This document shows, piece after piece, positions 33,842 through 43,216 of a DNA stretch of 64,000 nucleotides. Numbering within the stretch: the stretch's first letter is position 1; every line of letters begins with the position of its first letter. This DNA is from an uncultured Alphaproteobacteria bacterium (lineage in GTDB: Bacteria > Pseudomonadota > Alphaproteobacteria > Rhizobiales > Aestuariivirgaceae), in NCBI GenBank assembly GCA_937872985.1, contig CALMUW010000042.1, forward strand, positions 1-64,000, written 5' to 3'. A program made the position numbers and the translations under genes. The notes beneath the pieces are model-generated. The model was given only the letters and a program-made list of their open reading frames with translations, searched no databases and was not told the origin of the DNA.

Positions 33842-35028
33842 TAAAGAAAGCTCCGGCCGTTCTTGAGCGCGGGCAGGCCGAGGTGACGGGCGATGCTCTG
33901 GCCCATGTCGGCAAAACTGTCGCGCACCCCGAGCGAGCCGGGCGCAATGCCGGGACCGGCCACCAGCACCGGCACCTGCTCGCGCGTATGGTCGGTGCCG
34001 CGCCAGGTGGGGTCGCAGCCATGATCGGCTGAAATCATCACGAGGTCGCCAGGCTGCAACAGGGCAAGGGCCGAGGGCAGCCAGCGGTCAAAGGCTTCGA
34101 GTGCTGCGCCATAGCCAAAGGCGTCGCGGCGGTGGCCATAGACCATGTCGAAATCGACGAAGTTGGCCATGAGGAAACCGCCATCGGCCAGCTTCGGCAT
34201 TTCGGCCAGCGTGGTGGCCATCAAGGCCTCATTGCCCGAGGCCTTGATCTCGCGGCCCGTGCCGGAATGGGCGTAGATGTCGCCGATCTTGCCGATGGTG
34301 ACGACCGCGCGCCCCGCCTGGCTCGCGACATCGAGCAGGGTGGCTGCGGGCGGCAGCACCGAATAGTCCTTGCGGTTGCCGGTGCGGGTGAAACTTGCCG
34401 GCGATGCACCCGTGAAGGGCCGCGCGATGACCCGGCCGATGTTCATGTCGCGGGACAGTTCACGCGCGATGGCGCAGACGTCGTAGAGGCGGCGCAGGCC
34501 GAAGCTCTCCTCGTGCGCGGCAATCTGGATGACGCTGTCGGCCGAGGTGTAAATGATGGGCTTGCCCGAGCGCATGTGCTCCTCGCCCAGCTCGGCAATG
34601 ATCTCTGTGCCCGAGGCATGCTTGTTGCCGAGGAAGCCCGGCAGCCCGGCCTTCAGCATCAGCGCATCGGTGAACGCCTTGGGGAAGGTCGGAATGGTCG
34701 CAGGGAAATAACCCCAGTCGAAGAGCACCGGCACCCCGGCGATTTCCCAATGGCCGGAGGGCGTGTCCTTGCCCCTGGACACCTCGCAGGCCGACCCGCA
34801 GCGCCCGGCCAGAGGCACATCACCGAGAGGGTTTTTTCCGGTGGCCAGTTCCGCCGCCCGTCCCAGACCGAGCGCATTCAGATGGGGCAGGTGAAGGCTC
34901 CTGCCCTGCGCGGCATAATGGTCGGCGATGTGGCCCAATGTATTCGCCCCCGTATCGCCGAAGGCTTCCGCATCGGGGGCACCGCCGATGCCGAAACTGT
35001 CGAGGATGAAGAGATAGGCCCGCGCCAT
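33841..35028 (-). CDS. deoB: Phosphopentomutase
   Basis: Interconverts ribose/deoxyribose 1- and 5-phosphates after nucleoside phosphorolysis. The 395-residue protein opens [33 protein letters not shown], with the metal-binding [11 protein letters not shown], and carries [11 protein letters not shown] (the phosphothreonine region, Thr near 89), [13 protein letters not shown] and [19 protein letters not shown], which supplies further metal ligands. It belongs to the alkaline phosphatase superfamily. The ATG overlaps the deoA stop by one base; a GTG directly before it is possible. It is the last gene of the nucleoside operon. Confidence 0.97.
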   Translation of the reverse strand: MARAYLFILDSFGIGGAPDAEAFGDTGANTLGHIADHYAAQGRSLHLPHLNALGLGRAAELATGKNPLGDVPLAGRCGSACEVSRGKDTPSGHWEIAGVPVLFDWGYFPATIPTFPKAFTDALMLKAGLPGFLGNKHASGTEIIAELGEEHMRSGKPIIYTSADSVIQIAAHEESFGLRRLYDVCAIARELSRDMNIGRVIARPFTGASPASFTRTGNRKDYSVLPPAATLLDVASQAGRAVVTIGKIGDIYAHSGTGREIKASGNEALMATTLAEMPKLADGGFLMANFVDFDMVYGHRRDAFGYGAALEAFDRWLPSALALLQPGDLVMISADHGCDPTWRGTDHTREQVPVLVAGPGIAPGSLGVRDSFADMGQSIARHLGLPALKNGRSFL

Positions 35029-36341
35029 CACGGCACCCCCACCCGTTCCACGATGGGCGACTGATGCGGCGGGGCCATGCCGAGATGATAGGCCGCCCGG
35101 ACGATGTCGGCGGCCCGGGCGAAGCCCGCCTCGTCGCGCGCATGAACCAGGGCGAGCGGCGTTGCCGCATCCACCGCGGCACCCTTGCCCGCCAGCTGCG
35201 TCAGGCCCACGGCGGGATCGATCCTGTCGCTGGTGATGCGCCGCCCGCCACCCAGTTCAATGACGGCAAGGCCAAGCTGCCGCGTGTCGATGCGCTCCAC
35301 CGTGCCGCTTTCTGCGGCGTGAACCGGGCGGATGATCGGTGCCTGGGGCAGATGGTGTGCGGCGCGCGAAATGAAATCCCCGGGCCCGCCCAGCAGTGTC
35401 ACCATCTTCTGAAAGCGCTCCGCCGCTTCGCCGGAGGACAGTGTCACCAGCAGGCGCTGCTCCGCCGTGGCCGCATCGGGGTGCAGCCCCGCTGCCACCA
35501 GAAGTTCGGCACCCAGCGCCAGCGTCACCCGGTGCAGCCGGTCATCGCGCCGCTGGCCGGTGAGATAGTCCACGGCATTCTGCACCTCGACGGCATTGCC
35601 CGCCGCGGCAGCCAGGGGCTCGTCCATGTCGGTCAGCAGGGCGGTTGTCCGCATGCCTGCGCCATTGGCCACCGCCACCAGAGATTCCGCCAGTTTCTTG
35701 GCCTCCGCCAGTTCCGGCATGAAGGCCCCGGATCCGGTCTTCACGTCGAGCACCAGATAGTGCAGCCCCGCCGCCAGCTTCTTGGCCAGGATAGAGGCGG
35801 TGATGAGCGGCACCGATTCCACCGTGGCCGTGACATCGCGCAGGGCATAGAGCTGCTTGTCGGCAGGCGCGAGGTCAGCCGTCTGGCCGATGATGGCGCA
35901 GCCCGCTTCCGCCACCGTGCGGCGGAAGAGGTCAAGGCCGGGCTGCGTGGCATAGCCCGGCACGGCGTCGAGCTTGTCCAGCGTGCCGCCGGTGTGGCCC
36001 AGGCCCCGGCCGGAAATCATCGGCACGAAGCCGCCCGCCGCCGCCAGCATGGGGGCCAGCATGAGCGAGACATTGTCGCCGATGCCGCCGGTGGAATGCT
36101 TGTCCATGACGGGGCCGGAGAGCTGCCAGTCCAGCACCGTGCCGGAATCGCGCATGGCCAGCGTCAGCCCCACCGCCTCCTCGCGCGCCATGCCCCGGAA
36201 GAATACCGCCATGGCGAAGGCCGCGCCTTGCGCCTCCGACACCGAACCGTCCGTCAGCCCACGGATGAAATCCTTGATTTCAGACTGCGCCAGGGTCTGG
36301 CCGTCCCGCTTGCGGCGGATGATTTCCTGAGCCAGCATCAT
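35028..36341 (-). CDS. deoA: Thymidine phosphorylase
   Basis: Splits thymidine to thymine and deoxyribose 1-phosphate. The 437-residue protein has the DeoA layout: a helical N-terminal domain ([30 protein letters not shown]), the signature [20 protein letters not shown] near 115-134, the phosphate-binding [25 protein letters not shown] near 84-107, and [10 protein letters not shown]. The gene is coupled to punA (ATGA overlap) and to deoB (TGATG). It probably acts together with both for salvage of deoxynucleosides as carbon source. Confidence 0.97.
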   Translation of the reverse strand: MMLAQEIIRRKRDGQTLAQSEIKDFIRGLTDGSVSEAQGAAFAMAVFFRGMAREEAVGLTLAMRDSGTVLDWQLSGPVMDKHSTGGIGDNVSLMLAPMLAAAGGFVPMISGRGLGHTGGTLDKLDAVPGYATQPGLDLFRRTVAEAGCAIIGQTADLAPADKQLYALRDVTATVESVPLITASILAKKLAAGLHYLVLDVKTGSGAFMPELAEAKKLAESLVAVANGAGMRTTALLTDMDEPLAAAAGNAVEVQNAVDYLTGQRRDDRLHRVTLALGAELLVAAGLHPDAATAEQRLLVTLSSGEAAERFQKMVTLLGGPGDFISRAAHHLPQAPIIRPVHAAESGTVERIDTRQLGLAVIELGGGRRITSDRIDPAVGLTQLAGKGAAVDAATPLALVHARDEAGFARAADIVRAAYHLGMAPPHQSPIVERVGVP

Positions 36342-37123
36342 GATCCTCCGGCAAAAAATTCGGCAAGCAGCAGGCGCATGTTGTGGGCGGCCTTCTCGCC
36401 CTCGCGCTTGGTCTCCTCGTGGCTGGGGGAAGCGCCTTCGATGCCCGCCGCCAGATTGGTGATGACCGAAAGACCCGCCACCGTAAGCCCATGCCGCCGC
36501 GCCAGAATGGTTTCCGGCACGGTGGACATGCCCACCGCCGTGCCGCCGATCATTTGCAGCATGCGGATTTCGGCAGGCGTCTCGAAGGACGGTCCCGACA
36601 GCCAGACATAGACGCCGCGGTGGAGATCGACATGGGCCTTCACCGCCGCCTTGAGCAGCCCGCGCCGCATCTTCTCGTCATAGGCCTCGGTCAGCGGCAC
36701 GAAGTTTTCATCGCCCGTGCGGCCCAGGAGCGGGTTCATGCCCGAGAGATTGATATGGTCATCGATCATCATGATCGAACCGGGGCGCATGGACGCGGTG
36801 AGCGAGCCCGCCGCATTGGTGAGGATAAGCCGCGAGATGCCCGCTTCCCGCAACTGAATGATGACCGGCTCCATGGCATCGGCCCGGCCGGTTTCATAAG
36901 GATGCGCCCGGCCCATGAGCACGGCGACATCGCGCCCGCCCAATTTGCCGGCCACCAGTTTTCCGGCATGGCCGGAAACGCGCGGCACGGGAAAACCGGG
37001 CAAGCTGTGATAGGGCAGTTCGATGCGCTCGCTCACCGCTTCGGCCACCGGTCCGAGCGAGGAGCCGAGAATGATGGCGGTGTCGGGCCTGCGGCCCTGA
37101 AGGCGCTGGAGCAGGAGGCTCAT
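36338..37123 (-). CDS. punA: Purine-nucleoside phosphorylase (trimeric PNP type)
   Basis: A 261-residue enzyme of the PNP/MTAP family that phosphorolyses inosine and guanosine. Visible motifs are [14 protein letters not shown] (about 16-29, phosphate loop), [22 protein letters not shown] near 70, [10 protein letters not shown] near 100, [15 protein letters not shown] and VITNLAAG. The length and GMSTVPE motif distinguish it from the hexameric DeoD type. Coupled by overlaps to cdd upstream (ATGA at 37120) and deoA downstream. Also called xapA in some genomes. Confidence 0.94.
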   Translation of the reverse strand: MSLLLQRLQGRRPDTAIILGSSLGPVAEAVSERIELPYHSLPGFPVPRVSGHAGKLVAGKLGGRDVAVLMGRAHPYETGRADAMEPVIIQLREAGISRLILTNAAGSLTASMRPGSIMMIDDHINLSGMNPLLGRTGDENFVPLTEAYDEKMRRGLLKAAVKAHVDLHRGVYVWLSGPSFETPAEIRMLQMIGGTAVGMSTVPETILARRHGLTVAGLSVITNLAAGIEGASPSHEETKREGEKAAHNMRLLLAEFFAGGS

Positions 37124-37509
37124 GCCAGGTTCTCCGGTCCGAAGGAATGGGGCAGCAATTCGGATAACGTGAAGCTGCGGGTCACGGTTCCATCCGGCGC
37201 GCAGATGTGAATCGTGAGATCAGGCCCGCCGAATTCGCGCAGCTTCTGGCGGCAGCCGCCGCAGGGCGTGCACAGGCCCGCGCCCGCCACGGCCACCTCG
37301 GTGACGCGCCTGCCGCCCGCCAGCACCAGGGCCGAAAGCGCGCCCGCTTCGGCGCAGACCCCCTGCGGATAGGCGGCATTCTCGACATTGCAGCCCGCGA
37401 AGATGTGCCCGCGCTCATCGCGGAGCGCGGCGCCCACGGAAAAATTGGAATAGGGCGCATAGGCCCGGGCGCGGGCCGCCACGGCGGCAGCCACCAGAGG
37501 ATCGGTCAT
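37120..37509 (-). CDS. cdd: Cytidine deaminase
   Basis: A 129-residue zinc enzyme that converts cytidine and deoxycytidine to uridine forms. AGCNVENAAYPQGVCAEAGAL holds the CxE catalytic motif (C50 area, with Glu in CAE), and TPCGGCRQKLREF supplies the two further zinc cysteines. Small homotetrameric type (length near 130). Gene order cdd, punA, deoA, deoB matches a complete pyrimidine/purine nucleoside breakdown pathway. Overlaps punA by four bases. Confidence 0.97.
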   Translation of the reverse strand: MTDPLVAAAVAARARAYAPYSNFSVGAALRDERGHIFAGCNVENAAYPQGVCAEAGALSALVLAGGRRVTEVAVAGAGLCTPCGGCRQKLREFGGPDLTIHICAPDGTVTRSFTLSELLPHSFGPENLA

Positions 37510-37510
37510 G

Positions 37511-38479
37511 TCAGCGGTCCTTGCTGTAGGGCAGGCCGGAGGCCTTGGGCGGGATCGACTTGCCGATGAAGCCCGCCAGCAGCACCACGGTCAGCACATA
37601 GGGCAGCATGTTGATGAATTGCACCGGCACCGGAACACCGGCAATGGTGGTGCCCTGCAGCACATTGCCCAGCGCCGACAGGAAACCGAAGAGCAGGCAG
37701 GCCCAGAGCGCGGGCCAGGTGCGCCAATTGGCGAAGATGAGCGCGGCGAGCGCCATGAAGCCGCGCCCCGCCGACATGTCCTTGATGAAACCGGCGGCCA
37801 GCGAGGTCGACAGGAAGGCCCCGGCAATGCCGCAGAGGATGCCGGCGATCAGCACGGCGCGATAGCGCAGGCCCGAGACCGAGATGCCCGCCGTGTCCAC
37901 CGCGTGGGGATTTTCGCCTGCTGCCCGCAGCCTGAGACCGAAGCGCGTGTGGGTCATGGCCCAGGCCGAAAGCGGCACCAGCGCGAAGGTGAGATAGGTG
38001 AGGAGCGAATGACCGGACAGCACCTGATAGAGGAAGCCCAGGACGGGCACCTCGCGCAGGGCCGCTTCACCCGGCAGGGAAAGCGGCATGAAGCGCAGCG
38101 TGTCGGGCAGCGGCGGCGTGCGCCCGCCCTCGTGGAACCAGTTGTTGCCGAGCACCAGGGCAAGCCCCGCGGCGAGCATGTTGATGGCCACGCCCGAGAC
38201 CACCTGATTGCCGTTCTGGGCAATGGCGGCATAGCCATGGATATAGGAAAAGGCGATGGAGACCAGAATGGCCAGGGCCAGCCCCATCCACGCCGACTGG
38301 AAGAAGATGGCGCCCGCCGCCGCCGCGAAGGCGCCTGCCAGCATCTTGCCCTCAAGGCCGATGTCGACGATGCCGGAGCGCTCCGACCACAGGCCGGCCA
38401 GGCAGCACAGAATGAGCGGCGTCGACAGCCGGATGGTCGAGGCCAGCACTTCGCCGATGAGGTGAATCTGCTCCATCAT
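37511..38479 (-). CDS. Nucleoside ABC transporter permease, second
   Basis: A 322-residue permease of the BPD_transp_2 family (NupQ/YufQ-like) with eight to ten hydrophobic segments. The conserved GLWSERSGIVDIGLEGKMLAGAFAAAAGAI near 29-58 and RAAGENPHAVDTAGISV near 187-203 (the EAA-like coupling helix) identify it. It overlaps the first permease gene by four bases (ATGA) and precedes cdd by one base. With the first permease it should form the heterodimeric channel of a nucleoside importer. Confidence 0.92.
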   Translation of the reverse strand: MMEQIHLIGEVLASTIRLSTPLILCCLAGLWSERSGIVDIGLEGKMLAGAFAAAAGAIFFQSAWMGLALAILVSIAFSYIHGYAAIAQNGNQVVSGVAINMLAAGLALVLGNNWFHEGGRTPPLPDTLRFMPLSLPGEAALREVPVLGFLYQVLSGHSLLTYLTFALVPLSAWAMTHTRFGLRLRAAGENPHAVDTAGISVSGLRYRAVLIAGILCGIAGAFLSTSLAAGFIKDMSAGRGFMALAALIFANWRTWPALWACLLFGFLSALGNVLQGTTIAGVPVPVQFINMLPYVLTVVLLAGFIGKSIPPKASGLPYSKDR

Positions 38480-39546
38480 GCCTTCTCCGGCGCAAAGAAG
38501 AAGGCCGCCAGCACAGGCCGGAAGGCCTGTTCCAGCGCGCCCATGAACAGGATGACCAGTCCCTGGATCACCACGATCATGTCGCGCGTGATGGCGGGCT
38601 TGGCGAAGGACAATTCCGCCCCGCCCTGATAGAGCAGCCCGAAGAGCAGCGCGGCCAGCACCACGCCCACGGGATGCGACCGGCCCATCAGGGCCACCGC
38701 GATGCCGACGAAGCCCGCGCCCCCGGCAAACTCCAGAATGAGGCGGTGATGCACGCCCAGCACCTCATTGACCGCCATGAGCCCGGCGAGCGCCCCGGAG
38801 ATCGCCATGGTGATCATGATGACGCGTTGCGGCTTGATCCCGGCATAGACGGCGGCTTCCGGGTTCGCCCCCACCGCGCGGATCTCATAGCCAAGCCGTG
38901 TGCGCCACAGCAGATACCAGGTGAACCAGGCGGCAAGCCCGGCCAGAAACACCGCGGCATTGAGCGGCGAGGGCGGCAGCAGGTTGACGAGTGAGATATG
39001 GGTGATCTCGCGGCTTTCCACCGCCATGCGCCCCGCCGGGCGGAACCAGTTGTTGATGAGATAGACCATCAGGCTCGCCGCAATGAAGTTGAACATGATG
39101 GTGGTGATGACGATGTGGCTGCCGCGCCGGGCCTGCAGGTAGCCCGGAATGAAGCCCCAGAGCGCGCCGAAGGCCATGGCGGCCATGATGCCGATGAGAA
39201 GGGCGATGGGCCAGGGCAGGAACTCAAGGCCAAGACCGGCGAGGGCCGCCCCCAGGCCCGCCACATAGGCCTGGCCCTCGCCGCCGATGTTGAACAGACC
39301 GGCATGAAAGGCCACCGCCACGGCCAGGCCGGTGAAGGTGAAATTGGTGGCGTAATAGAGCATGTAGCTCCAGCCGCGCACCGAACCCAGCGCCCCCTTG
39401 AGCAGGATGCCCAGCGCCTCCAGCGGGTTTTCGCCGATGATCAGCACGACCAGACCGGCAACCAGCAGCGCCACCACCAGATTGACGGCGGGGATGAGGG
39501 CTGTGTCCACCCAATGCGGCAATTCACCATGAACCTTCTTCATCAT
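38476..39546 (-). CDS. Nucleoside ABC transporter permease, first
   Basis: A 356-residue permease of the same type (NupP/YufP-like). LPHWVDTALIPAVNLVVALLVAGLVVLIIGENPLEAL near the start, GLFNIGGEGQAYVAGLGAAL near 95-114, and RAVGANPEAAVYAGIKP near 222-238 (coupling helix) are the family signatures. It overlaps the ATPase gene by four bases and the second permease gene by four bases, so the transporter genes are translationally linked. Confidence 0.92.
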   Translation of the reverse strand: MMKKVHGELPHWVDTALIPAVNLVVALLVAGLVVLIIGENPLEALGILLKGALGSVRGWSYMLYYATNFTFTGLAVAVAFHAGLFNIGGEGQAYVAGLGAALAGLGLEFLPWPIALLIGIMAAMAFGALWGFIPGYLQARRGSHIVITTIMFNFIAASLMVYLINNWFRPAGRMAVESREITHISLVNLLPPSPLNAAVFLAGLAAWFTWYLLWRTRLGYEIRAVGANPEAAVYAGIKPQRVIMITMAISGALAGLMAVNEVLGVHHRLILEFAGGAGFVGIAVALMGRSHPVGVVLAALLFGLLYQGGAELSFAKPAITRDMIVVIQGLVILFMGALEQAFRPVLAAFFFAPEKA

Positions 39547-41129
39547 GATGCCGTGGCCTCTGGCCTGTCGCCCGGCTGCACGCCCGCCATGAGCAGGCCA
39601 AGCTCGCGCTCGTCGGTTTCCGGCGGCCTCTCGCCCATGACCTCGCCGGCGAACATGACGAGGATGCGGTCCGAGAGCGAACGGATTTCATCGAGTTCCA
39701 CCGAGACGAGCAATATGGCCTTGCCCTGGTCGCGCAACTCGAGCAGGCGGCGGGGGATGAATTCGATGGCGCCGACATCAACCCCGCGCGTCGGCTGGCC
39801 GACGATGAGCAGTTTGGGATCGCGCCCGATTTCGCGCGCCAGCACGATTTTCTGCTGGTTGCCGCCGGAGAACTTGGCCGACTTCAGGTGACAGTCCTGG
39901 GGCCGCACGTCAAAGGCGGCCATGTCGGCGGCCGCCCGCCCCTCGACCTTGCCGCGGTCGAGCCACAGGGCCGAGCCGAGAGCCGGATCATCGTGCCAGC
40001 CGAGAATGGCGGATTCGCATTCCTCGAAGGGCATGATGAGGCCGCGCGCCTGCCGGTCCTCGGGCACATGGGCCACGCCCAGATCGCGCAACCGCGCCGG
40101 ATCGGCGAGGTGGCCGATCTCCTGCCCGTCGAGACGGATGGTGCCCGCGCTGGGCCGCTTCAGGCCCGCGATGAGATCGAGGAGTTCCGACTGGCCATTG
40201 CCGGAGACCCCGGCAATGCCGACGATCTCGCCCGCCCGCACGGCGAAGGAGACGTCCTTGACCCGGGCCACGTTCTTGCTGTCGCGCCAGGTGAGCTTCT
40301 CGACCGCGAGCACCACCGCGCCGGGCTTGCCTTCGCCCTTTTCCACCTCGAGCAGCACGCTGCGCCCCACCATGAGTTCGGCGAGGGCCGCCGCACTCGT
40401 ATCCCTGGTGTCGACGGTGGCCACCAGCTCGCCCCGCCGCATCACCGAGACGCGGTCGGTCACTTCCATGATCTCGTTGAGCTTGTGGGTGATGATGATG
40501 ACGGTTTTGCCCTGATCCCGAAGACCGCGCAGGATGTGGAACAGATGATCGGCCTCATTGGGCGTCAACACGCCGGTCGGCTCGTCGAGGATCAGCACAT
40601 CAGCGCCCTTGAACAGGGCCTTGAGAATTTCCACCCGCTGCTGCAGGCCCACCGGCAGGGTGCCGACGATGGCGTCAGGGTCAACATCGAGTTCATAGTC
40701 GCGCGCCAGCCGCTCCAAGACCCCGCGCGCCCGCGCCAGCGCCGGACCGATGAGCGCGCCGCCCTCCGCCCCGAGAACGACATTTTCCAGAACCGTGAAG
40801 GGCTCCACCAGCATGAAGTGCTGATGCACCATGCCGATGCCCTGGGCGATGGCATCGCCCGATGACGTGATGTCGACTTTCCTGCCGTTGACCCGGATTT
40901 CCCCGGCGTCGGCGGCATAGAAGCCGAAGAGGATGGACATGAGCGTCGATTTGCCTGCGCCGTTCTCGCCGATGATGCCGTGGATCGACCCCTTGGCGAT
41001 GGCCAGCGAGACATGGCGATTGGCGTGAACCGGCCCGAAGCGCTTGTCGATGCCGATGAGTTCAACGGCGGGCGGCGCTGAAGCCCCCGGTGCTGATCTG
41101 TCCTGCCTGGCTGGGCGGTCGCTCACCAT
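39543..41129 (-). CDS. Nucleoside ABC transporter ATPase (two fused ABC domains)
   Basis: A 528-residue ATPase of the NupO/YufO type. The N-terminal ABC domain has Walker A GENGAGKST (about 56-64) and ILDEPTGVLTPNE; the C-terminal domain has GVSGNGQSELLD (a degenerate Walker A) and FSGGNQQKIVLARE with LIVGQPTRGVD. This pairing of one normal and one degenerate site is typical. It energises both permeases. A hairpin between its gene and the binding-protein gene may lower its expression relative to the receptor. Confidence 0.94.
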   Translation of the reverse strand: MVSDRPARQDRSAPGASAPPAVELIGIDKRFGPVHANRHVSLAIAKGSIHGIIGENGAGKSTLMSILFGFYAADAGEIRVNGRKVDITSSGDAIAQGIGMVHQHFMLVEPFTVLENVVLGAEGGALIGPALARARGVLERLARDYELDVDPDAIVGTLPVGLQQRVEILKALFKGADVLILDEPTGVLTPNEADHLFHILRGLRDQGKTVIIITHKLNEIMEVTDRVSVMRRGELVATVDTRDTSAAALAELMVGRSVLLEVEKGEGKPGAVVLAVEKLTWRDSKNVARVKDVSFAVRAGEIVGIAGVSGNGQSELLDLIAGLKRPSAGTIRLDGQEIGHLADPARLRDLGVAHVPEDRQARGLIMPFEECESAILGWHDDPALGSALWLDRGKVEGRAAADMAAFDVRPQDCHLKSAKFSGGNQQKIVLAREIGRDPKLLIVGQPTRGVDVGAIEFIPRRLLELRDQGKAILLVSVELDEIRSLSDRILVMFAGEVMGERPPETDERELGLLMAGVQPGDRPEATAS

Positions 41130-41147
41130 GGCCCCCGCGGAGAAAGG

Positions 41148-41176
41148 GCCGCCCCGTCCACACGGAACAGGGCGGC
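41148..41176 (-). promoter_or_regulatory. Hairpin between the BmpA-type gene and the ATPase gene
   Basis: On the leftward transcript GCCGCCC (41176-41170) pairs with GGGCGGC (41154-41148), loop about 15 bases. It lies 14 bases after the receptor stop codon and 19 before the ATPase start. No proper T tract follows, so it is more likely a message stabiliser or attenuator than a full terminator. Confidence 0.5.
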
Positions 41177-41189
41177 GTTGAGGGTTGGG

Positions 41190-42221
41190 TTATTGCACCG
41201 GGCACTTCTCGTCGGTCATGTAGTCATGAACCTGCAAGGTGCCGGCCACGATGGCTGCCTTGGCCGCATCCGCCGCCGCGATCATGGGCGGGGAGACCAG
41301 GGCCTTGTTGTTGTCGTCCATGGCATAGCCGACGCCGTCCTGGGCCAGGCCGAGCGAGGTGGTGCCCGCCTTGAAGCTGCCGTCCTTGGCCGACTTCATG
41401 ACGTTGTAGACCGCCACATCCACGCGCTTCAGCATGGAGGTGAGCACCTTGCCGGGATGGAGGCCGTTCTGGTTGGAATCGACGCCAATGCCGAGCGCGC
41501 CGTTGTCGGCCGCTGCCTGCAACACGCCAACTCCCGTGCCGCCCGCCGCGTGATAGATCACGTCCGCGCCCTGGGCGATCTGGGCCTTGGTCAACTCGCC
41601 GCCCTTCACCGGATCATTCCAGGCCGCGCCCGTGTCGCCGGTCATGTTCTGGAACACGGTGGCCGCCGGATTGGTGGCCTTCACGCCCTGCACATAGCCG
41701 CAGGCAAACTTGCGGATCAGCGGAATGTCCATGCCGCCGACGAAGCCCACCTTGCCGGTCTTGGAGGCCATGGCCGCCAGCAGGCCGACCAGATAGGAGC
41801 CTTCCTCTTCCTTGAACACGATGGACTGCACGTTGGGCAGCGTGATCGAACTGTCGTCGATGATGGCGAACTTGATGTTGGGATATTCCGCCGCCACCTT
41901 GCCGAGAGCCGCCGCCTGGGCGAAGCCCGCCGCGATGATCGGGCTATAGCCCTTGTCGGCGAAGTTGCGCAGCGCCTGTTCGCGCTGGGCCTCATTGGTG
42001 ATTTCAAACTCACCATAGGCCTGGCTGGTTTCCGTCTTGAACTTCTCGGCACCGTTATAGATGCCCTCGTTGAAGGACTTGTCGAACTTGCCGCCGGTGT
42101 CGAACACCACCGCCGGAGTGCCCGGCGCGGGCTTGTCCGAAGAGCCGCCGCCGCTGCCGTAGAAATAGTAGCCCGCCGCCGCGAGCGCCGCCAAGGCGAC
42201 CAGAAGTGTCCGTTTGTTCAT
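41190..42221 (-). CDS. BMP-family nucleoside-binding protein
   Basis: A 343-residue periplasmic receptor of the Bmp/PnrA family. Strands AVVFDTGGKFDKSFNEGIYNGA near 37-58, FAIIDDSSITLPNVQSIVFKEEEGSYLVGLLAAMASKTGKVGFVGGMD and VIYHAAGGTGVGVLQAA are the family core. The N-terminus MNKRTLLVALAALAAAGYYFYGSGGGSS is hydrophobic but has no lipobox cysteine and no clean AxA site, so it may remain membrane-anchored. It heads the operon of transporter, cdd, punA, deoA and deoB, so uptake of nucleosides is a sound inference. The ATG follows CAGGGAACAC. Confidence 0.93.
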   Translation of the reverse strand: MNKRTLLVALAALAAAGYYFYGSGGGSSDKPAPGTPAVVFDTGGKFDKSFNEGIYNGAEKFKTETSQAYGEFEITNEAQREQALRNFADKGYSPIIAAGFAQAAALGKVAAEYPNIKFAIIDDSSITLPNVQSIVFKEEEGSYLVGLLAAMASKTGKVGFVGGMDIPLIRKFACGYVQGVKATNPAATVFQNMTGDTGAAWNDPVKGGELTKAQIAQGADVIYHAAGGTGVGVLQAAADNGALGIGVDSNQNGLHPGKVLTSMLKRVDVAVYNVMKSAKDGSFKAGTTSLGLAQDGVGYAMDDNNKALVSPPMIAAADAAKAAIVAGTLQVHDYMTDEKCPVQ

Positions 42222-42345
42222 GATAAGTGTTCCCTGTTGCTTGGCCTCTTGATGGGGCCAATCCCGGCACACAATTGACGCCAAACGACCTCCTTTGGCA
42301 AGGGGCGGGGAGCGCTTGTCAACGGCCCCCGGACAGGCCCGCAAC

Positions 42346-42371
42346 CTTGAAATGCGGCAAAGCCCCCACAT
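42346..42371 (+). promoter_or_regulatory. Sigma-32 (RpoH)-like promoter upstream of hsp20
   Basis: CTTGAAA (42346-42352), an 11-base spacer and CCCCACAT (42364-42371) fit the heat-shock consensus CTTGAA-N11-16-CCCCATNT with one mismatch. It lies 69 bases before the hsp20 ATG and is the best match in the 219-base gap. Confidence 0.75.
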
Positions 42372-42440
42372 ATGTAGCCTGTCCGTCGGTGCCATTCGGG
42401 CCGGAGGATAAGGGCTGCTTGTCACAAGGGCTTAAGAGAA

Positions 42441-42884
42441 ATGACCCGGATCTCGTATTTTTCCTCGCCGCTGCTGCTGGGCTTTGACAGCCTGGAGCGC
42501 CTGCTTGACCGGGCGGTCAAGACTTCGGGCGAGGGCTATCCGCCCTATAACATCGAGCGCTTTCCGCCGCCGGAGGGCGAGGGCGCCACCGCGGGCGAAA
42601 GGCTGCGCATCACCATCGCGGTGGCCGGCTTCTCCGCCGCCGAGCTGGAAGTGACGGTGGAGGATAACCAGCTCACGGTAAAGGGCCGCCAGCGCGACGA
42701 AGAGGCTCGCGACTATCTCCACCGCGGCATTGCCGGACGGCAGTTCCAGCGCGCCTTCGTGCTGGCCGACGGCATGGAGGTCACCGGCGCGAGCCTCGCC
42801 CATGGGCTGCTTGCCGTCGATCTCCGCCGACTGATCCCCGAGCGGGTTTTCCGCCACATCGCCATCCGGGAGGACAAGTCATGA
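42441..42884 (+). CDS. Small heat-shock protein, Hsp20/IbpA family
   Basis: A 147-residue holdase chaperone that binds unfolding proteins. The N-terminal segment SYFSSPLLLGFDSLERLLDRA is typical of IbpA-like HspD proteins of rhizobia. YNIERFPP then the alpha-crystallin domain (about 45-140): LRITIAVAGFSAAELEVTVEDNQLTVKGRQ and YLHRGIAGRQFQRAFVLADGMEV. It is followed by DUF1150 with a four-base overlap. A sigma-32-like promoter upstream supports heat-shock induction. Confidence 0.95.
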   Translation: MTRISYFSSPLLLGFDSLERLLDRAVKTSGEGYPPYNIERFPPPEGEGATAGERLRITIAVAGFSAAELEVTVEDNQLTVKGRQRDEEARDYLHRGIAGRQFQRAFVLADGMEVTGASLAHGLLAVDLRRLIPERVFRHIAIREDKS

Positions 42885-43153
42885 ACAAGACCATGGACAA
42901 CAAGATCATGGACCGGCCCATGCTGACGCCGGAGGAACTGGCCCGCCTCGGCGGTGGTGTCCTCGCCTATGTGCGCGAGATCGGCTCCAGCGAGGCGTTG
43001 AAGCTGCTGGGTGAGAAGGTCATCCTGCCCAGGGGCCAGAAACTCTTCTGCCTGTGCAATGCCGATGGCACGCCCATTTCCATTTCCGACAGCCGCGAGG
43101 CCGCCATTGGCCAGGCGCTGGAAAACGAACTGGTGCCCGCCAGTCTGCACTGA
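42881..43153 (+). CDS. DUF1150 family protein
   Basis: A 90-residue protein with LTPEELARLGGGVLAYVREIGSSEALKLLGE and LFCLCNADGTPISISDSREAAIGQALENEL. I recognise it as DUF1150, an alphaproteobacterial family that usually follows an Hsp20 gene and whose function is unknown. The ATG overlaps the hsp20 stop (ATGA), so the two are made together and it is probably heat-induced. A strong terminator follows. Confidence 0.92.
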   Translation: MNKTMDNKIMDRPMLTPEELARLGGGVLAYVREIGSSEALKLLGEKVILPRGQKLFCLCNADGTPISISDSREAAIGQALENELVPASLH

Positions 43154-43170
43154 CCATTTGACCAGAAAAA

Positions 43171-43198
43171 AAGCCGCCGGATCATCGCCGGCGGCTTT
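43171..43198. terminator. Terminator after DUF1150, shared with ptsN
   Basis: AAGCCGCCGG (43171-43180) pairs with CCGGCGGCTT (43188-43197) over a seven-base loop. It lies 18 bases after the DUF1150 stop with T residues downstream and a run of A upstream, so it can act in both directions. Confidence 0.85.
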
Positions 43199-43216
43199 GC
43201 CGTCTGAAAGCCGCGA

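Noticed and set aside
35064-36611. 515-codon rightward open frame opposite deoA and punA
   Set aside because: The leftward deoA and punA products have full family motifs; this frame is Arg/His/Gly-rich with no recognisable domain.
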